A stretch of 64,000 bases of DNA from Pomacea canaliculata (lineage: Eukaryota > Mollusca > Gastropoda > Architaenioglossa > Ampullariidae), in NCBI RefSeq assembly GCF_003073045.1, contig NC_037592.1, positions 6,065,924 through 6,129,923 on the forward strand. The letters are read 5' to 3'. The notes beneath the pieces were generated by a model. It saw only the letters and a list, made by a program, of their open reading frames with translations. It made no database searches and was not told the origin of the DNA. The position numbers were made by a program, and so were the translations under genes. Below, piece by piece: positions 21,729 through 33,512 of the stretch. Positions within the stretch are counted from its first letter, which is position 1; every line of letters begins with the position of its first letter.

Positions 21729-24050
21729 CCCTTCCATTCAAATTTTGACATTTTTAGATTAATCACATACCTGCACATCAACTTCGACAACAGCTTCATT
21801 GTCATCATCATCCTCAACAACCTTTGTTACATCAAAGGGACCGACTTAAGCAAAGACTCGCTGACCGAGTTTGGTACAACGTGTGTACAGTCGTAGTGTA
21901 TCTGATGCTAAATTAAATATACAGGATTGTGTCAGGATGTTGAGACTAAAAGAAAGGTTATTAACAAACTGATGTTGCTGAAAAAGAAATTACTGGATCT
22001 TATTCCGACCACCATTCTAATCTTCACCAAGTTATATCATCATCATCAGTATTATTACTAATTCCTTCTTGTATAACCCTTTTTCTCCGTCTTTCAAAAA
22101 CATTTTTATGATATTTTTAGTAAAAGTATAAAACTACCCCAAGAATCAGAAGAACCATCGTTAAGGATCCAGTCTTCCTGCTTATCTATGAAACTTGTCT
22201 TTCACGACTGCTGCATCACTTCACTAAGCTAAAGTCCCTTAAACCATTTCAGTCGGCTTGTTGTGAACACCACTTATTAACACAGCTATGATAAATGATA
22301 TGATGTAACTTTTGAAATGATTTCAGGAAATATATTCTACTCTCTCAATTATTTGATTTTGACTAACAAGTTGAATCTTCATGGAGCTTCATAACCGAAA
22401 TACTTCTTGTGATCGAGGTCAGATTACAGTTCTGTTGAAATTTGATCTGTTAGTTGCTTTTAACACTGTTGACCATCACATTCCAACAAATTCAATCAAC
22501 TTTCCATCTTTGTTGGACTAATCATGATCAACCGTATGTTCCGTATGTGTTGCTGTATATGCCCATGTTTTGATATCATTTATTATTTATGTGTTACAAG
22601 ATAAAACAATTATATTTCAGGAAAACAATTACTTTATTTTGAGCATGATTTGATTGAACGTTTTAAAATGTGCTCTTTTTTCTATGCACCCTACTTGTAT
22701 TTGTAGACTTATGAAGATTGTTGTTTGAACATTTCAGTTATATTACTCATACGACTTCTTAGTATGAATAGGTTGGCATTATATTGGAAAATATGCATTG
22801 TTTATGCATAAAAAAGTGAACAGATTTTCAAAAAATTGCAAGCATCGATAAATGCTATTTTTGTGTCTGAAAATTTTTCTGCAAAATTTTTTAAACAATT
22901 CTGTTCTACGTGACAAATTTCACTTTCTTTTAAGTGATTTGGTTTGTCACATTTACACAAGAACCAGAAACAAAAGGTATAAGATGTTCTTTAGTTATCA
23001 CTCATTGAAGCCATTGAGCAATCAGAGTGGTTGCATATTATTTCTTGCAAAGTTGATGTGCACTTTATCATTCACCAAAAGGATAAATATTTGTTATCCT
23101 GTTTGACTATTCAAAGCTTTAACAGCTTTCGGTAGCTTTGACCATATACGCACTTTGATGATACAGATTAATGTATATCATTATGTACTGACTGCCAGCA
23201 CAACATTTCTTTGTATAATTTAATAATGTTTGAGTACTTTGATGATACTTTTTTCGTATATAAATGTTTGACAATGTTTTCGTCTTTGTTAACGTTTATT
23301 ACAACATTGTTTTTGCATTGGCATGTTTCCTAGCGCATACATATTATCTTCGGGTATGTTTTAAATTTTTAGGTGTCATTTTTTTTTCTTCATAATCAGT
23401 AGCAAACGCAACAAACAATACGCCTCCATTACTAGGTAATCCGATAATTTTCACATTGATCTTTTCATATTCCGTTGTTGTTTAAAATATTTATTATTTT
23501 CATTATTTTTAACCCTGTCAGACCCATCGAATCATTAATGACTCAAGCTTGCACAGCCTGACTGCCGTGTGAACATAAATTTCAGATGAGACCTCAATAT
23601 ATTGTTGCTCTAATGATTTATGACATTATTTATTATGCATTACTCATCTTGACAATAACAGAGATTAATATGACTGAAGGCAGTAAAACTGTATGTGTAG
23701 TGCTATAACCTGGGTCAGTAGAAGAATCCTTAGTTGCATGAGCAATTGGTAAACCACAGCATTATAGGAAAGACAGGTAAATTTTGTTATTTCACACCAA
23801 AACCTGTGACGAGCATAACGACAGCTAGTGGTAAAGATGGAACAAGTCATGTGAACACAAAATACCATTACTGTTTGCGGTAAAAGAGAAGTCAAAACTC
23901 TAGATGAGGTGGCACTGACCACAAGAGTTTTAAGCAACAACGAACACATAAAGAACACGGAAGTTGTGATACAAAAACTGACAGTAACTAACCCATAATG
24001 TTGATATACAGATATATATATTGTTGCAGCAAAAAGCATTCGCTTTATCT
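21729..24050. other. B1 3' flank
   Basis: Aligns with the B2 3' flank (45723-48472) but lacks two blocks present there (about 46472-46955 and 47745-48285). It contains a short CR1/L2-like LINE fossil (about 22190-22510). Homology to the B flank runs to about 23460, and further similarity to the B3 flank (about 59590-59810) runs to about 23650. No gene seen. Confidence 0.5.
22190..22510 (+). mobile_element. CR1/L2-like LINE reverse-transcriptase fossil, copy in B1 flank
   Basis: Translated pieces LKPFQSACCEHHLLTQ (about 22231-22280) and DRGQITVLLKFDLLVAFNTV (about 22412-22475) resemble the PFQSAYR..HSTETAL and LLDLSAAFDTVDH motifs of CR1/L2-type LINEs. Non-LTR RT remnant with stops, old, shared with the B2 flank and therefore inserted before that duplication. 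Confidence 0.5.
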
Positions 24051-25653
24051 ATGCTGATCGTCGGGAGGGGATGGATTTAGTGGTGAGGGCGAATATTGTT
24101 GAGTGGTAGCATGAAGGTCTGTCTACTCGTTTACAATCACCATCAAGTTCTTATCAGTCGACCTTCATTTCAGCCTGGTCGGACAGTGTTTGCCCCATCA
24201 CTTGACATAAAAGAGGAAGTTGTTTTAAGGTGACAGACATGTCCATGTGTGCTGCTTCACTCTCTCATGTAGACTAGTCTCCATTCTATATCCACCAGCT
24301 CTTGTTTATCAGTATTTCCGTTTAATAGGATAGAAATTTAGGGGCACCATGTTCGATGATTTTCGAGACGATTCTCGCCAAACATTCAAAAGGATAGTAA
24401 CAGCATCCGCTGTCCTACAGATTGTTCTATTCAAATCATAAAAACTTCAGCAAGACAGGACAAGACTGTCACTGCGGTAATACATCTTTCGGTAAACACT
24501 CAGAAATGTACTCACATGTTCTGGGGCAAGTATTCCTTAACAGACACTCATCTCTTTAACGTACACAAGGGCAGTCACACACACACACCATGAAGCTTAA
24601 AGTACTTTTATTTCTTTGGTTACTGTTATTAATTCTAAAAGAAATTTTTAAAAATTAGATACAAAATATCACGTCTATGTCTGTGCATCTACAGTAGTAC
24701 ATACTGTGTGTATACATATGATCCTTCCACAAAGTATAGCATAACAACAAATAGTGTAGCATTCAGTAATTCATAATTTTAAATGTTTCTTTTACCAGCA
24801 GAGAATAGTAATTAGTCACAACAAGAAGATAGGATTTACAGCGAACATGAAAATTTACAAACAATGTTATTAATGCAACCAGTAAACAATAAGGTGATTT
24901 GTAAAATTGTATCAAGACCGAATGTTTAGCTGCAGGCAGTCATCAGATTAACTTTGTAGGTACATTGTGCAACTATAGCATCTGCCCAGTGAATGTTATG
25001 TGCAGACCATTTGTGCCATTTTTTTTCTCTCTTTTTATTTTGAGCACATGTGGGTGCACAAACACGGATGACAGAAACGTTTCTCAACCAGTACAGCTGT
25101 CTCACTATTTTCCTACACTGACAGTTACTACTTAATCCGAAATGAAAACAAACAAAATTTGGATAGTTACGACTGGCATTTTATGTCCAATTATTACACA
25201 GAAGACACAGCACTTTGAGAGTTGGCATAGAGGATGTGGTCACATTTTTTTCTTGACATCTTCAAGAACCTGTAAATAACACTTAAACATATTCCTGATC
25301 ATGCGGCATGTACTGCAATAAATATAACAGAAAATTAAGCCACCTGACAGTGTAAAATATTTCCTGTCACACGCGTTTTCTTACTGGTTCCATTGCTTTT
25401 TTAAATATTTACAGAAGGATCAATGCAGTCTGATTATTAGTAATTACAAGGCAGCAAGTTGACTACACGCCAGAAATCTGAAATCTTGAATTTCAAGCTC
25501 ACTTGAGAAAATAAGTGCCACAACCTCTTGAACCAAAACATTTCAAAGTAAACTTGATTGTTTTTTCAAAAAAATTGAAAGGGTAAGAATTGTATTCTAA
25601 TGTTTTTTAATGTAAAAACATACAACGTAAGTGATCACTGAAAATCTCGCCAG
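24051..25653. other. A3 3' UTR and flank (inverted)
   Basis: Read on the minus strand this matches A-type 3' flanks: 'acactgtcaggtggc' near 25350 and a block at 24340-24440 that is the inverted counterpart of 10515-10620 downstream of A2. A junction between plus-oriented B1 flank and minus-oriented A3 flank therefore lies between about 23650 and 24340. No gene seen. Confidence 0.5.
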
Positions 25654-27039
25654 TTACTCCCCTTCAGTGTTTGCGTTCGGTGGCGACCGTGACCCGAGCC
25701 TACAACAAAATATTATGGTAGGTTTGGAAAACCCTCTTCTCTCCCTCCTAGACTGCTTATGGTGAGATATTTCTTCTGGGGTCTGAAGCTCTTCTGACAG
25801 TATGTCATGAAACAGGATGTACTGCTGAAGTCGTTGAGGGACGGGAAGACACGTGACCTTCTCTTCCCTTCTGGTGCCACAGATAAGAGCGTGAGAGACA
25901 GTCAGGCGACACCAAGACTTGAGAGACCGAGGCTGAGAGGCAGCCTGTTTCAAAATGTTCAGCATTTCTGTCTTTACTTTGGTCTTGTAAAAACAATTTT
26001 CTTCAAGCTGAGCTATGAGTTCAAACAATTCCCTGTTGTTACTGGCACCGGATTCGATCAGAAGCTTAAAGGCCTGGACATCTTCCACTTTAAATGCGGC
26101 TTCAGTTGGAGATGGCATATAGTGGACTGATTTATCAAAATAGTCTTTTCTTTTTGGCCTGGATCTGGTAGCGTCTGTCAAGATTGGCTGATGGGTAGTT
26201 ACTCCTGTTCGCACGAGAAACTTAAGTAAGTATAATCCATAATCTTTATCTACACCTATAGCGAATCGGAGCAGTGAATATCCATGACGATCAGGAACTA
26301 AAGGGTTTGCTCCTCTGTCGACCAGTATTTTAAATAATGAGCCAGAAGGATCCTGTCCAGAAGAGATGGACGAATACACATCCTTTGTAAACAGAATTGT
26401 ATTTCCTTCACGGTCCAGACTGTTGAAGTCCATTCCCCGAGCCTGCATTGCATCCAGTACAGCTGTCAGATATGCATGAGGAATGAGTTTATGGTTAGCA
26501 ACAATAAAACGTAAAAGAGCTTGGTTGTCGACTTTTGCGCCATGTTGTAACAGTACAACAACATAATTCCAGTTTTCGTTGCCGACTGCAATGATGAAAG
26601 GTGAATGACCACGGCTGTCAAGCTCGTCCATGTTCAGGCCATGTGCAAGTAAAGTTTTCGTGAACGACCTTAGCTTCTCATCACAAATGTCTTTTTGTTT
26701 AGCCAGCTCATGAAGATATAGTTGTCCCTCCAATAAAACATTGTCACCGATCTTCACCTCACATCGAGGAAGAAGCGCTAGTATTGCAGGCCAGTTGTTA
26801 CACTGGACAGCCATTTCAAAGGCAGTCATTCCATCAGGAGAACGGGCTTCAGGGTTGACCCCACTGTCCAGTAAGTGTTTAATAACACTTACAGTGTCGC
26901 TGTTAGAGTTCACACATTCACCTTCCGGTGACGGTTGTTGTGAAGCTCTCATGAGCAATGTAAAACCTTCGTTGTCCCTTAAGTTCAGGTTTACCAGAGG
27001 AGCTAGATGTTCTGACACCAGATCCACGCTTTCTGTCAT
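25654..27039 (-). CDS. A3: short ankyrin-repeat/SOCS-box protein (461 aa), intact
   Basis: The only complete uninterrupted gene here that keeps both ankyrin repeats and a SOCS box. The start chosen is the ATG at 27039 (MTESVDLVSEHL); the frame is open 7 codons further to a TTG, which is not a credible animal start. It corresponds to the last third of A2: about 7-8 ankyrin repeats (NEGFTLLMRASQQPSP; GMTAFEMAVQCNNWPAILALL; GHSPFIIAVGNENWNYVVVLL; GYSLLRFAIGVD), an FKLLIESGASNNRELFEL segment, then the SOCS box (about 25806-25936; SLKSWCRLTVSHAL ... CLPVPQRLQQYILF). The BC-box Leu and Cys are kept although the usual Leu before Cys is Trp. Predicted role: substrate receptor of an Elongin-Cullin ubiquitin ligase. 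It lies head-to-head with A4 and shares its 5' exon type. Confidence 0.85.
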   Translation of the reverse strand: MTESVDLVSEHLAPLVNLNLRDNEGFTLLMRASQQPSPEGECVNSNSDTVSVIKHLLDSGVNPEARSPDGMTAFEMAVQCNNWPAILALLPRCEVKIGDNVLLEGQLYLHELAKQKDICDEKLRSFTKTLLAHGLNMDELDSRGHSPFIIAVGNENWNYVVVLLQHGAKVDNQALLRFIVANHKLIPHAYLTAVLDAMQARGMDFNSLDREGNTILFTKDVYSSISSGQDPSGSLFKILVDRGANPLVPDRHGYSLLRFAIGVDKDYGLYLLKFLVRTGVTTHQPILTDATRSRPKRKDYFDKSVHYMPSPTEAAFKVEDVQAFKLLIESGASNNRELFELIAQLEENCFYKTKVKTEMLNILKQAASQPRSLKSWCRLTVSHALICGTRREEKVTCLPVPQRLQQYILFHDILSEELQTPEEISHHKQSRRERRGFSKPTIIFCCRLGSRSPPNANTEGE

Positions 27040-27295
27040 TGCTCCTATATGAATCGCCAAGAATTCTTCAGGACCTTCTAGTTAATAAACTTTGATACAC
27101 TCAGCTAACGTCTATCACACTTTCTTTCTTGTATTTACTACAGTCAACAGATGTTTTCAATATCTTCTTGTCTTAAGAGTGTTAACTTAAAAAAGTAGAA
27201 TCACATATTTAATGGACAAAGCCACTGCACTGTTACCAGAGAGTCAAATTTATTGTCTGGGTTCGCAAAATATGATATTAGCGGAGCTGTTGAAC

Positions 27296-27297
27296 CT
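27296..27297 (-). promoter_or_regulatory. Putative 3' splice site of the A3 5'-UTR intron
   Basis: On the minus strand 'tttttgttattgcag' is followed by 'gttcaacagctccg', in the position equivalent to the acceptors before A2 and A4 and about 255 bp before the A3 ATG. Confidence 0.4.
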
Positions 27298-28386
27298 GCA
27301 ATAACAAAAATTGACTCTTGAAGCTTTATACGTTTGAGTATTTATACAAATTAGTAATATATATATATGTGTGAGAGAGAGAGAGAAAGAGCGAGAAATG
27401 GTGGTAGTTATGAAGTACTTGCGAAGGTATTGGGGTATAGACTTAATGTTGACTATGCGAACAAACATGTGGTGTAAAAAAATAAACCAATTATACAATA
27501 CTAACAGAATATGATGGCCAGCACTGTCGAATAAGCAAGAGAAGAAAAAAGTAATAGCTATCCAGAAACCCTTTTCTTACACCAAGTACTGTCTGCACAT
27601 ATTGCCAAAAATTTTTCAATAATTATGTAATAATATTCACATTAAGGTTTTTAATGTTTACTCTTGTTTTCACTTCTTTTTACTAGCGTACATAAAAAGC
27701 AGCATCATTAGCCAAACAGACAAACAGGACAAGTACAAGATAGCATTAAGCAAAATCTGGGTGAAAACTGCTTCTTTCTCCTCCAGATATATTCTTACAA
27801 CAATCACCAGGCACAAAAGAATGCCACAATCGTGACGTCATGGTATGCCCAGGTAAGACATATTCCCAACATTTCCATTGGCTGAGGACTGCGCAATGTA
27901 AGCCTATCCATAACTGTCCTGAAGTCTGTTGTTAAAGTTCTTTTAATGGTGATCTTGTAGACGTGTATCTCCATATTTATCTCAACCGAATTTTTACCTA
28001 TCCTCAACTAAACTACTTATACGGGAACAGCAAACAGGATGAACTGGATGTAGTTTGGAAGGGTATATTTACCCAAAGCTAAATTTTCCTCTTGCTCATC
28101 TACGTTCCTTATGGTGGAACACTAAATGGTATAAAACAGAGGTGGTTTAAATGTATGTAAATAAAATACGAAAGCTATTCTGTAAGCAACTACTGCTATG
28201 ATGCTATTTTAGCTACTAGATGCATTATTAGTCGTTGTATGAGAAAAACAATTTCAAAAGCTTAGTAGACCTACCATAAACTCAGCACATATATTTAAAT
28301 CGTGCGTTATTGTCTCCCCACATTTTTAAAACTTCAGAGCATTCAAAGTTTTTATAGTTTTTACAAATGAAAGAAATGAGAGTCTG

Positions 28387-28670
28387 ACCGTCATATCACA
28401 TCTGTCATCATATGTAAGAACAACTCACACCAGTCCCTGTGAGGTTTGTGGTGAAGTTCTCTGGCGATGATGAGACTTACAAGGCCTCGTTTTGAAAAAA
28501 CTGAAGAGCTTCGAGAGAATAAAGTCCATACAAGGGTTGTAAATTTGTAAATTATTGGTGTCCCCGTTTTAAATAGTTTTCTAAAGACAGCTCGCTACAA
28601 CATCCGGCCTGACGAACACGTGACAGCGGGGATCACGCCCCCATCCAGCTATTGTACCCAGTGTACCCCT
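28387..28670 (-). promoter_or_regulatory. Putative A3 promoter/5' exon, with tiny upstream ORF
   Basis: Read on the minus strand, this block aligns with 29795-30027 upstream of A4: 'ggtacactgggtac', 'acggggacacc', 'taatttaca', 'agctcttcagt', 'cctcacagggactggtgtg' and 'atgatgacagatgtgatatg'. It ends at a possible GT donor (28388-28387, cg|gtcag). A six-codon upstream ORF (MMTDVI, stop TGA) sits just before the donor and is mirrored before A4. A TATA-like 'tatttaaaa' lies in the block. Conservation between two divergent copies supports function. Confidence 0.45.
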
Positions 28671-29367
28671 CACAGTAATACATACTCAGAACAAGGTCTG
28701 TTGACAATAAGGAAGTGAAATGTTCTTAATCATTGTTGAGTCTTTCTATTATTCTCAAACTCTGCTACTCTGCCTCTCGTTTTCCTCTTCTCTTGCTCTT
28801 TTTATCTCTCCTCTTTCTCCTTTTCTTTTTTTATGGTCTCTCTCTATATATATATATATGTATTGTTTCCTTTTTTCTATCTTACACTCATTCTCTCCCT
28901 CACTCTAACACTCTTTCTCTTTCCACTTCACTTTCACTAGCTCTCACGGATTCTCGTTCTTTCTTTCACTTTCTCGTGCAGCCGTGAGCTGTAAGTGACT
29001 CGGGCATAAACACTGGTCATAAAATTATTTTTTCTAACAGCTTCCTATTATAGAGGCGACCTTATACATCCCCAACGAAAACCTAAAATAAAAAACATTA
29101 ATGGCTATGCAGACCTTCAATCTTTTGTGTGTTGTTCCTGGATGCCGGGGTTGTGAGAGTACAAGATAAAGCTGAATTACAATACATAGGACTGTAAGTA
29201 TTGCTAATTAACTCCAGCTCAAGTTTTCACTCATACGACCTGAGAAAATCCATCGCAGCTCTCTTCCTCTTTCTTTCTAAAAGCTCGTTTCTCAGCCTTC
29301 CTGTATTGTGAAAGTTCACACATGTGTTTAAAGTACCGGATCTTGAAGTCTGTCTGTCTGTCGGTCG

Positions 29368-29398
<31 letters not shown>

Positions 29399-29794
29399 TT
29401 AGAGGTTCGTCTGCTTAGATCAACGGGGCGGAGGAAACAAGTTTTTGTCAAAGTATAAATACACCTCTAAACATTCGATCGTTGGTACGTTTCCAAGAAA
29501 GCTGGATATTCTTCATTGTTATATATCTGAAGACATCAAAAATAAAGGTAACGCTAATATCTTAGAAATACTTGGTTCTAACTATTAACCCTGAATGCTT
29601 CTATATAATTATTACTGGGGTATATATATATGAAACAAAAAAGGTTGTAATTCTTCGGAAAGCAGGAGCTACTTCCATTTGTAACACGACTTGCTAGTCT
29701 TAGAGATGTAACGCCCTCTAGTGTTGTCCTCACTCTCGTGATCGTTGATTTTCACTTCCTTGTTGTTGACACGCTCAGTTCTGTGGGTGTATAC
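28671..29794. other. Core spacer between divergent A3 and A4 5' exons
   Basis: About 1.1 kb between the two outward-facing 5' blocks, so a candidate bidirectional control region. It holds a pyrimidine-rich low-complexity tract (28780-28985, with a short TA run at 28846-28859) and a tetranucleotide repeat (29347-29400). No coding region: the Leu/Ser-rich frames are products of the CT-rich tract. Confidence 0.4.
29347..29400 (+). repeat. (GTCT/GTCA)n microsatellite
   Basis: Tetranucleotide repeat with interruptions: gtct, then gtcg, then gtca units over about 54 bp. Confidence 0.85.
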
Positions 29795-30027
29795 AGTGGG
29801 TGGGGAGGGGACACTGGGTACAGTAGGGGCGCGATCACGTGTTGGAGGGCTGTTTATAGGAAACTAAGCAAGACGGGGACACCGGTAATTTACACCTTTA
29901 CACCCTCACGACCTTATTTTCACCGAGCTCTTCAGTCTTTCAGTAGACTTCCCTTGAGCTTCACAGCAAATCTCACAAGAACTGGTGTGTGCTGCTCTGT
30001 ACAAATGATGACAGATATGAAATGACG
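29795..30027 (+). promoter_or_regulatory. Putative A4 promoter/5' exon, with tiny upstream ORF
   Basis: Aligns with the inverted block before A3 (28387-28670). It contains 'gggacactgggtacag', 'gtttataggaaac' (TATA-like), 'acggggacacc', 'gagctcttcagt' and 'aagaactggtgtgt'. It ends 'aaatgacg' with a GTGAG donor (GT 30028-30029). A six-codon upstream ORF (MMTDMK, ATG 30005, TGA 30023-30025) is conserved in place and length with the A3 copy. The intron would run to AG 31817-31818. Confidence 0.45.
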
Positions 30028-31818
30028 GTGAGACACTTATTTCTTTCGTTTTTAAGTTCCAAACAACAACAAAATTTAATGCTTTGAACTTTAAAAATTT
30101 AGAAGAAAATGATACACGATTTAAATGTATTTGTTGACTGTATGATAGGTCTTCTAAGCTTTCGAACACTTTTTAAAAATTTAACTCAGTTAAAAGTAAC
30201 TAAAGTGACAGTTGACTAAATCATCAAAAATTAAAATTCCAATAAAGTTAAACATTATTTATAGTAAATGCATGTTATGCGCGTGACCTATGGTAAAGTA
30301 GGCCTTGTGTGTCAGGTTATTTAGACAGGAAGTGACTTGCAAAGAGTAAACAGAAAATGTAAATATTGCTACGCATGACTTTAGGCTGAGAAGCCCGCGA
30401 TCGCATGTTTTGGAATATTTATGACTAACAGCCTTTAATAAAGACAACCAACTGTTTACATCGTTTTAAAAGAGCAGTTTTTTAACATATACGTGGTGTG
30501 ACTTTAAAGAATTATAGGTTTTGTTTTCTTCTACTAAATCAAAATGAAAGATTGCAGCTGTATGGGACAGAGAGAAAACCGGGCAAGTAGTTCAAAAATT
30601 CTAAAGGTCTCTAAAAATTTATTTCTACATTATATGCAAACATATGGTGCCAAAACACATATATTTTTATTAGAAAAGACATTAGGCTTTAAACATTACT
30701 TACTATTTTTTTGTAATTCGCAATTGTTTAAGTACAAATCCACGTCGAATTGAGTAACCCGCAACTATTGCAAAAATAGTGCTTGGTCAACTTGCCCACT
30801 TTCATAGCAAAACAAAGTACCTGATTGGTTGACTTTTTCCAGCTGTTATGGGGAAGTAATCCATGCTAGAACAAATCCTGAATTTATCAGGAGTTTTCTC
30901 CCTTTGTTATTTTTCTTTTATAAATTAATCACTTAAAGACTAATACAATAGTTTTTTTTAACATACTCCAAGACCTGGATATTTCTAAACACATAAACTA
31001 CCTCCAGTTTATCATATTTACTGTTCTCTCATAAGTAGTTTAGTTAACCAAGAAGAAAATTTAGCTTGAGATAAATACATCACTCATGAAATACACTTGT
31101 ACAAAATCATGTAAGAAAATTCAACAACAGACTTCAGGACAGTTATGAATAGGCTTACGTTGCGCAGTCCTCAGCCAATGGAAAAGCTGGGAATATGTGT
31201 TACCTGGGCATACCATGACGTCACGATCAAGGCCTTTTTTGTGCCTGGCGATTGTTGTAAGAATATATCTCAAGGATAAAAAAGCAGTATTCATCCACAT
31301 TTTGCAAAATGCTAGCTTTTTCCAATCATAAGAAAACACATTTTATAGCTTACTGGTCCTGTTTTTTTTGTTTGTTTGTTTGTTTGTTTGTTTGTTTGTT
31401 TGTTTGTTTGTTTGTTTGTTTGTTTGTTTGTTGATGCTCCTAGTAAAAGAACGGCAATCATCATCGTTAGATTTTCCCTAAATGTTAATACTGTATTACT
31501 ACATAAATATCAAAATTTATTTCAAACTATATGAAGACAACTTTTACAAAGGTTTCCAAGATAGCTTCTGTTTGTTTTCTCTTTGCTTGTTTGAAAAGGC
31601 TGTCCATGGCATATTTGTATTATATCGCTATCCCACTGTATACACCACATCTAGTCTGTGCACAGTCAACACTCAGGCTATAGGTCTGTCAGTGGAAGCA
31701 CAGAAAGTACGCACGTACACACTGACAAACGCAGGAACGTGCACATAAGGCACGTCTTACTAATTTTTCTAACTGCTCGAACGCATAAAGACTGAAGCCT
31801 GATATTTTATGATTGCAG
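30028..31818. other. Putative A4 5' intron
   Basis: AT-rich. It contains an inverted counterpart of 27785-27935: 'cttacgttgcgcagtcctcagccaatgg' region at about 31120-31270, including 'ccatgacgtcacgatc', so the homology between A3 and A4 loci covers the intron too. It has a (GTTT)n microsatellite at 31369-31432. No gene seen. Confidence 0.4.
31369..31432 (+). repeat. (GTTT)n microsatellite
   Basis: About 15 uninterrupted tttg/gttt units over roughly 64 bp in the putative A4 intron. Confidence 0.9.
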
Positions 31819-32108
31819 GTCCACCGTGCAGCAGATTCCTTAAAAATCGTATTTTCGGAACAAAGACATAAAAGCTGACTCACTGGGAACAGTGCAGCGG
31901 CTTTTTCTACTGATTGTTTTTATATATTTTTAAAAATGAACACTCTAAAGACAACACAGCATTTAATCACCTGTTGACTGTGGTAAATGCAAAGAATAAC
32001 AAAAGAAGCACATAGAATAGAGAGAAAGACATCTGATTATAGTTCAATGTGTCATCGGTTGATTAGCTAGAAGATTCTGAAGGCATCTTGGCGATTGGTG
32101 GAGCAGCA

Positions 32109-33512
32109 ATGAGCGAAAACATAGATTCGGTGTCAGGACCTACAGACACTCCTGTGAACCTCGATATAAGGGACAGCGAAGGGTTCACATTGCTGATGAG
32201 AGCTTCACAACCTTCAGCTGAAGGTGAATGTGTGAACTCTAACGGCGACACTCTAAGTGTTATTAACCACTTACTGGACAGTGGGGTCGACACTGAAGCC
32301 CGTTCTCCTGATGGGCTGACCGCCTTTGAAATGGCTGTCCAGTGTAACTACTGGCCTGCAATACTAGCGCTTCTTCCTCGATGTGAGGTGAAGATCGGTG
32401 ATAATGTTTTATTGGAGGGACAACTATATCTTCATGAGCTGGCTAAACAAAAAGATATTTGTGAAGAGAAACTAAGGTCGTTCACAAAAACGTTACTTGC
32501 ACATGGCCTGAACATCAACGAGCTTGACAGTCATGGTCATTCACCTTTGATCCTTGCAGCCAAACATAAAAACTGGAATTATGTTGTTGTGCTGCTACAG
32601 CATGGCGCAGAAGCAAATGTAAATGTCAACAGCCAAAATCTTTTACATCTTATTATTGCTAACCAAAGAGAAATTCCTCACTCAATGTTGACAGCTTTAC
32701 TGGATGCAATGCAGGCTCGGGGAGTCGACTTTAACAGACAGGATTATGAAGGAAGGCCAATCTTGTTCAAATACGAAGTGTATTCTTCTATCTCTTCTGG
32801 GCAGGATCCTTCTGGTTCATTTTTAGGATGTTAGTCCACAGAGGAGCAAATCCTTTAGTTCCTGATTTTCTTGGATATTCACTGCTCCGATTCGCTTTAG
32901 GTGTAAATGAAGATTATGGACTAAACTTAGTCAAATTTCTCGTGCATTCGGGAGTAACTACCCATCAGACTTGACAAACGTTTTCAGAATGGTTGTCCAC
33001 CCTCCTTAACGTCATCTCCAACTCAAGCTGCTCTTTTAGCAAAAGATGTCCAGGCCTTGAAGCTTTTGGTCGAATCTGGTGCCAGTAGCAACAGGGAATT
33101 GTTTGAGCTGAGTGAACAGTATGAGAAACCATTACAACTCGAAAAGACAAGAGTACAGACAGAAATGCTGAACATTTTGAAGCAGGCTGCCACTCAGCCT
33201 CGGTCTCTCAAGTCTCTGTGTCGCCTGACTGTCTCTCACGCTCTTGGCTGTGGCACCAGAAGGGAAGAGAAGGTCACGTGTCTTCCTGTCCCTCAACGGC
33301 TTCAGCAGTACATCCTGTTTCATGACATACTGTCAGAAGAGCTTCAGACTCCAGAAGAAATATCTCACCATATGCAATCTAGGAGGGATAGAAGAATGTT
33401 TGCCCCAATTCGCCGGTGGGTATGTGGGAATTCCCTCATGTCACGGGCACGTCAACAAAACGCGCCACCCACAAAAACACTGAAGGGCAGTAATTGGAGT
33501 AAATTTCAGTGA
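32109..33512 (+). pseudogene. A4: short ankyrin-repeat/SOCS-box gene, frame-broken
   Basis: Short-form paralogue of A3. The ATG at 32109 (MSENIDSVSGPTD) is in the same place as the A3 start; an earlier in-frame TTG is discounted. The frame runs 241 codons with the same repeats as A3 (DSEGFTLLMRASQPSAEG, GLTAFEMAVQCNYW, GHSPLILAAKHKNW) and ends at 32834, where 'tcattttta' replaces 'tcattgttta' of A1. A second disruption lies near 32965 (atcagacttgac for atcaaccagccttgac). From about 33050 the homology resumes in frame to 33512: LKLLVESGASSNRELFEL, then an intact SOCS box (33197-33317; SLKSLCRLTVSHALGCG, CLPVPQRLQQYILF). As it stands, it would give an ankyrin fragment without a SOCS box. Assembly error cannot be excluded, but two breaks make decay more likely. 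Confidence 0.7.

Noticed and set aside
23665-24039. 124-codon minus-strand hydrophobic frame
   Set aside because: No motif, no counterpart in duplicated flanks, and AT-rich context; judged chance.
27039-27060. Longer N-termini for A3 (27060) and A4 (32088)
   Set aside because: They would need a TTG start; the downstream ATG is at the same place in both genes.
28720-28987. Leu/Ser/Phe-rich frames that could suggest a membrane protein
   Set aside because: They arise from a CT-rich low-complexity tract and have no conserved counterpart.
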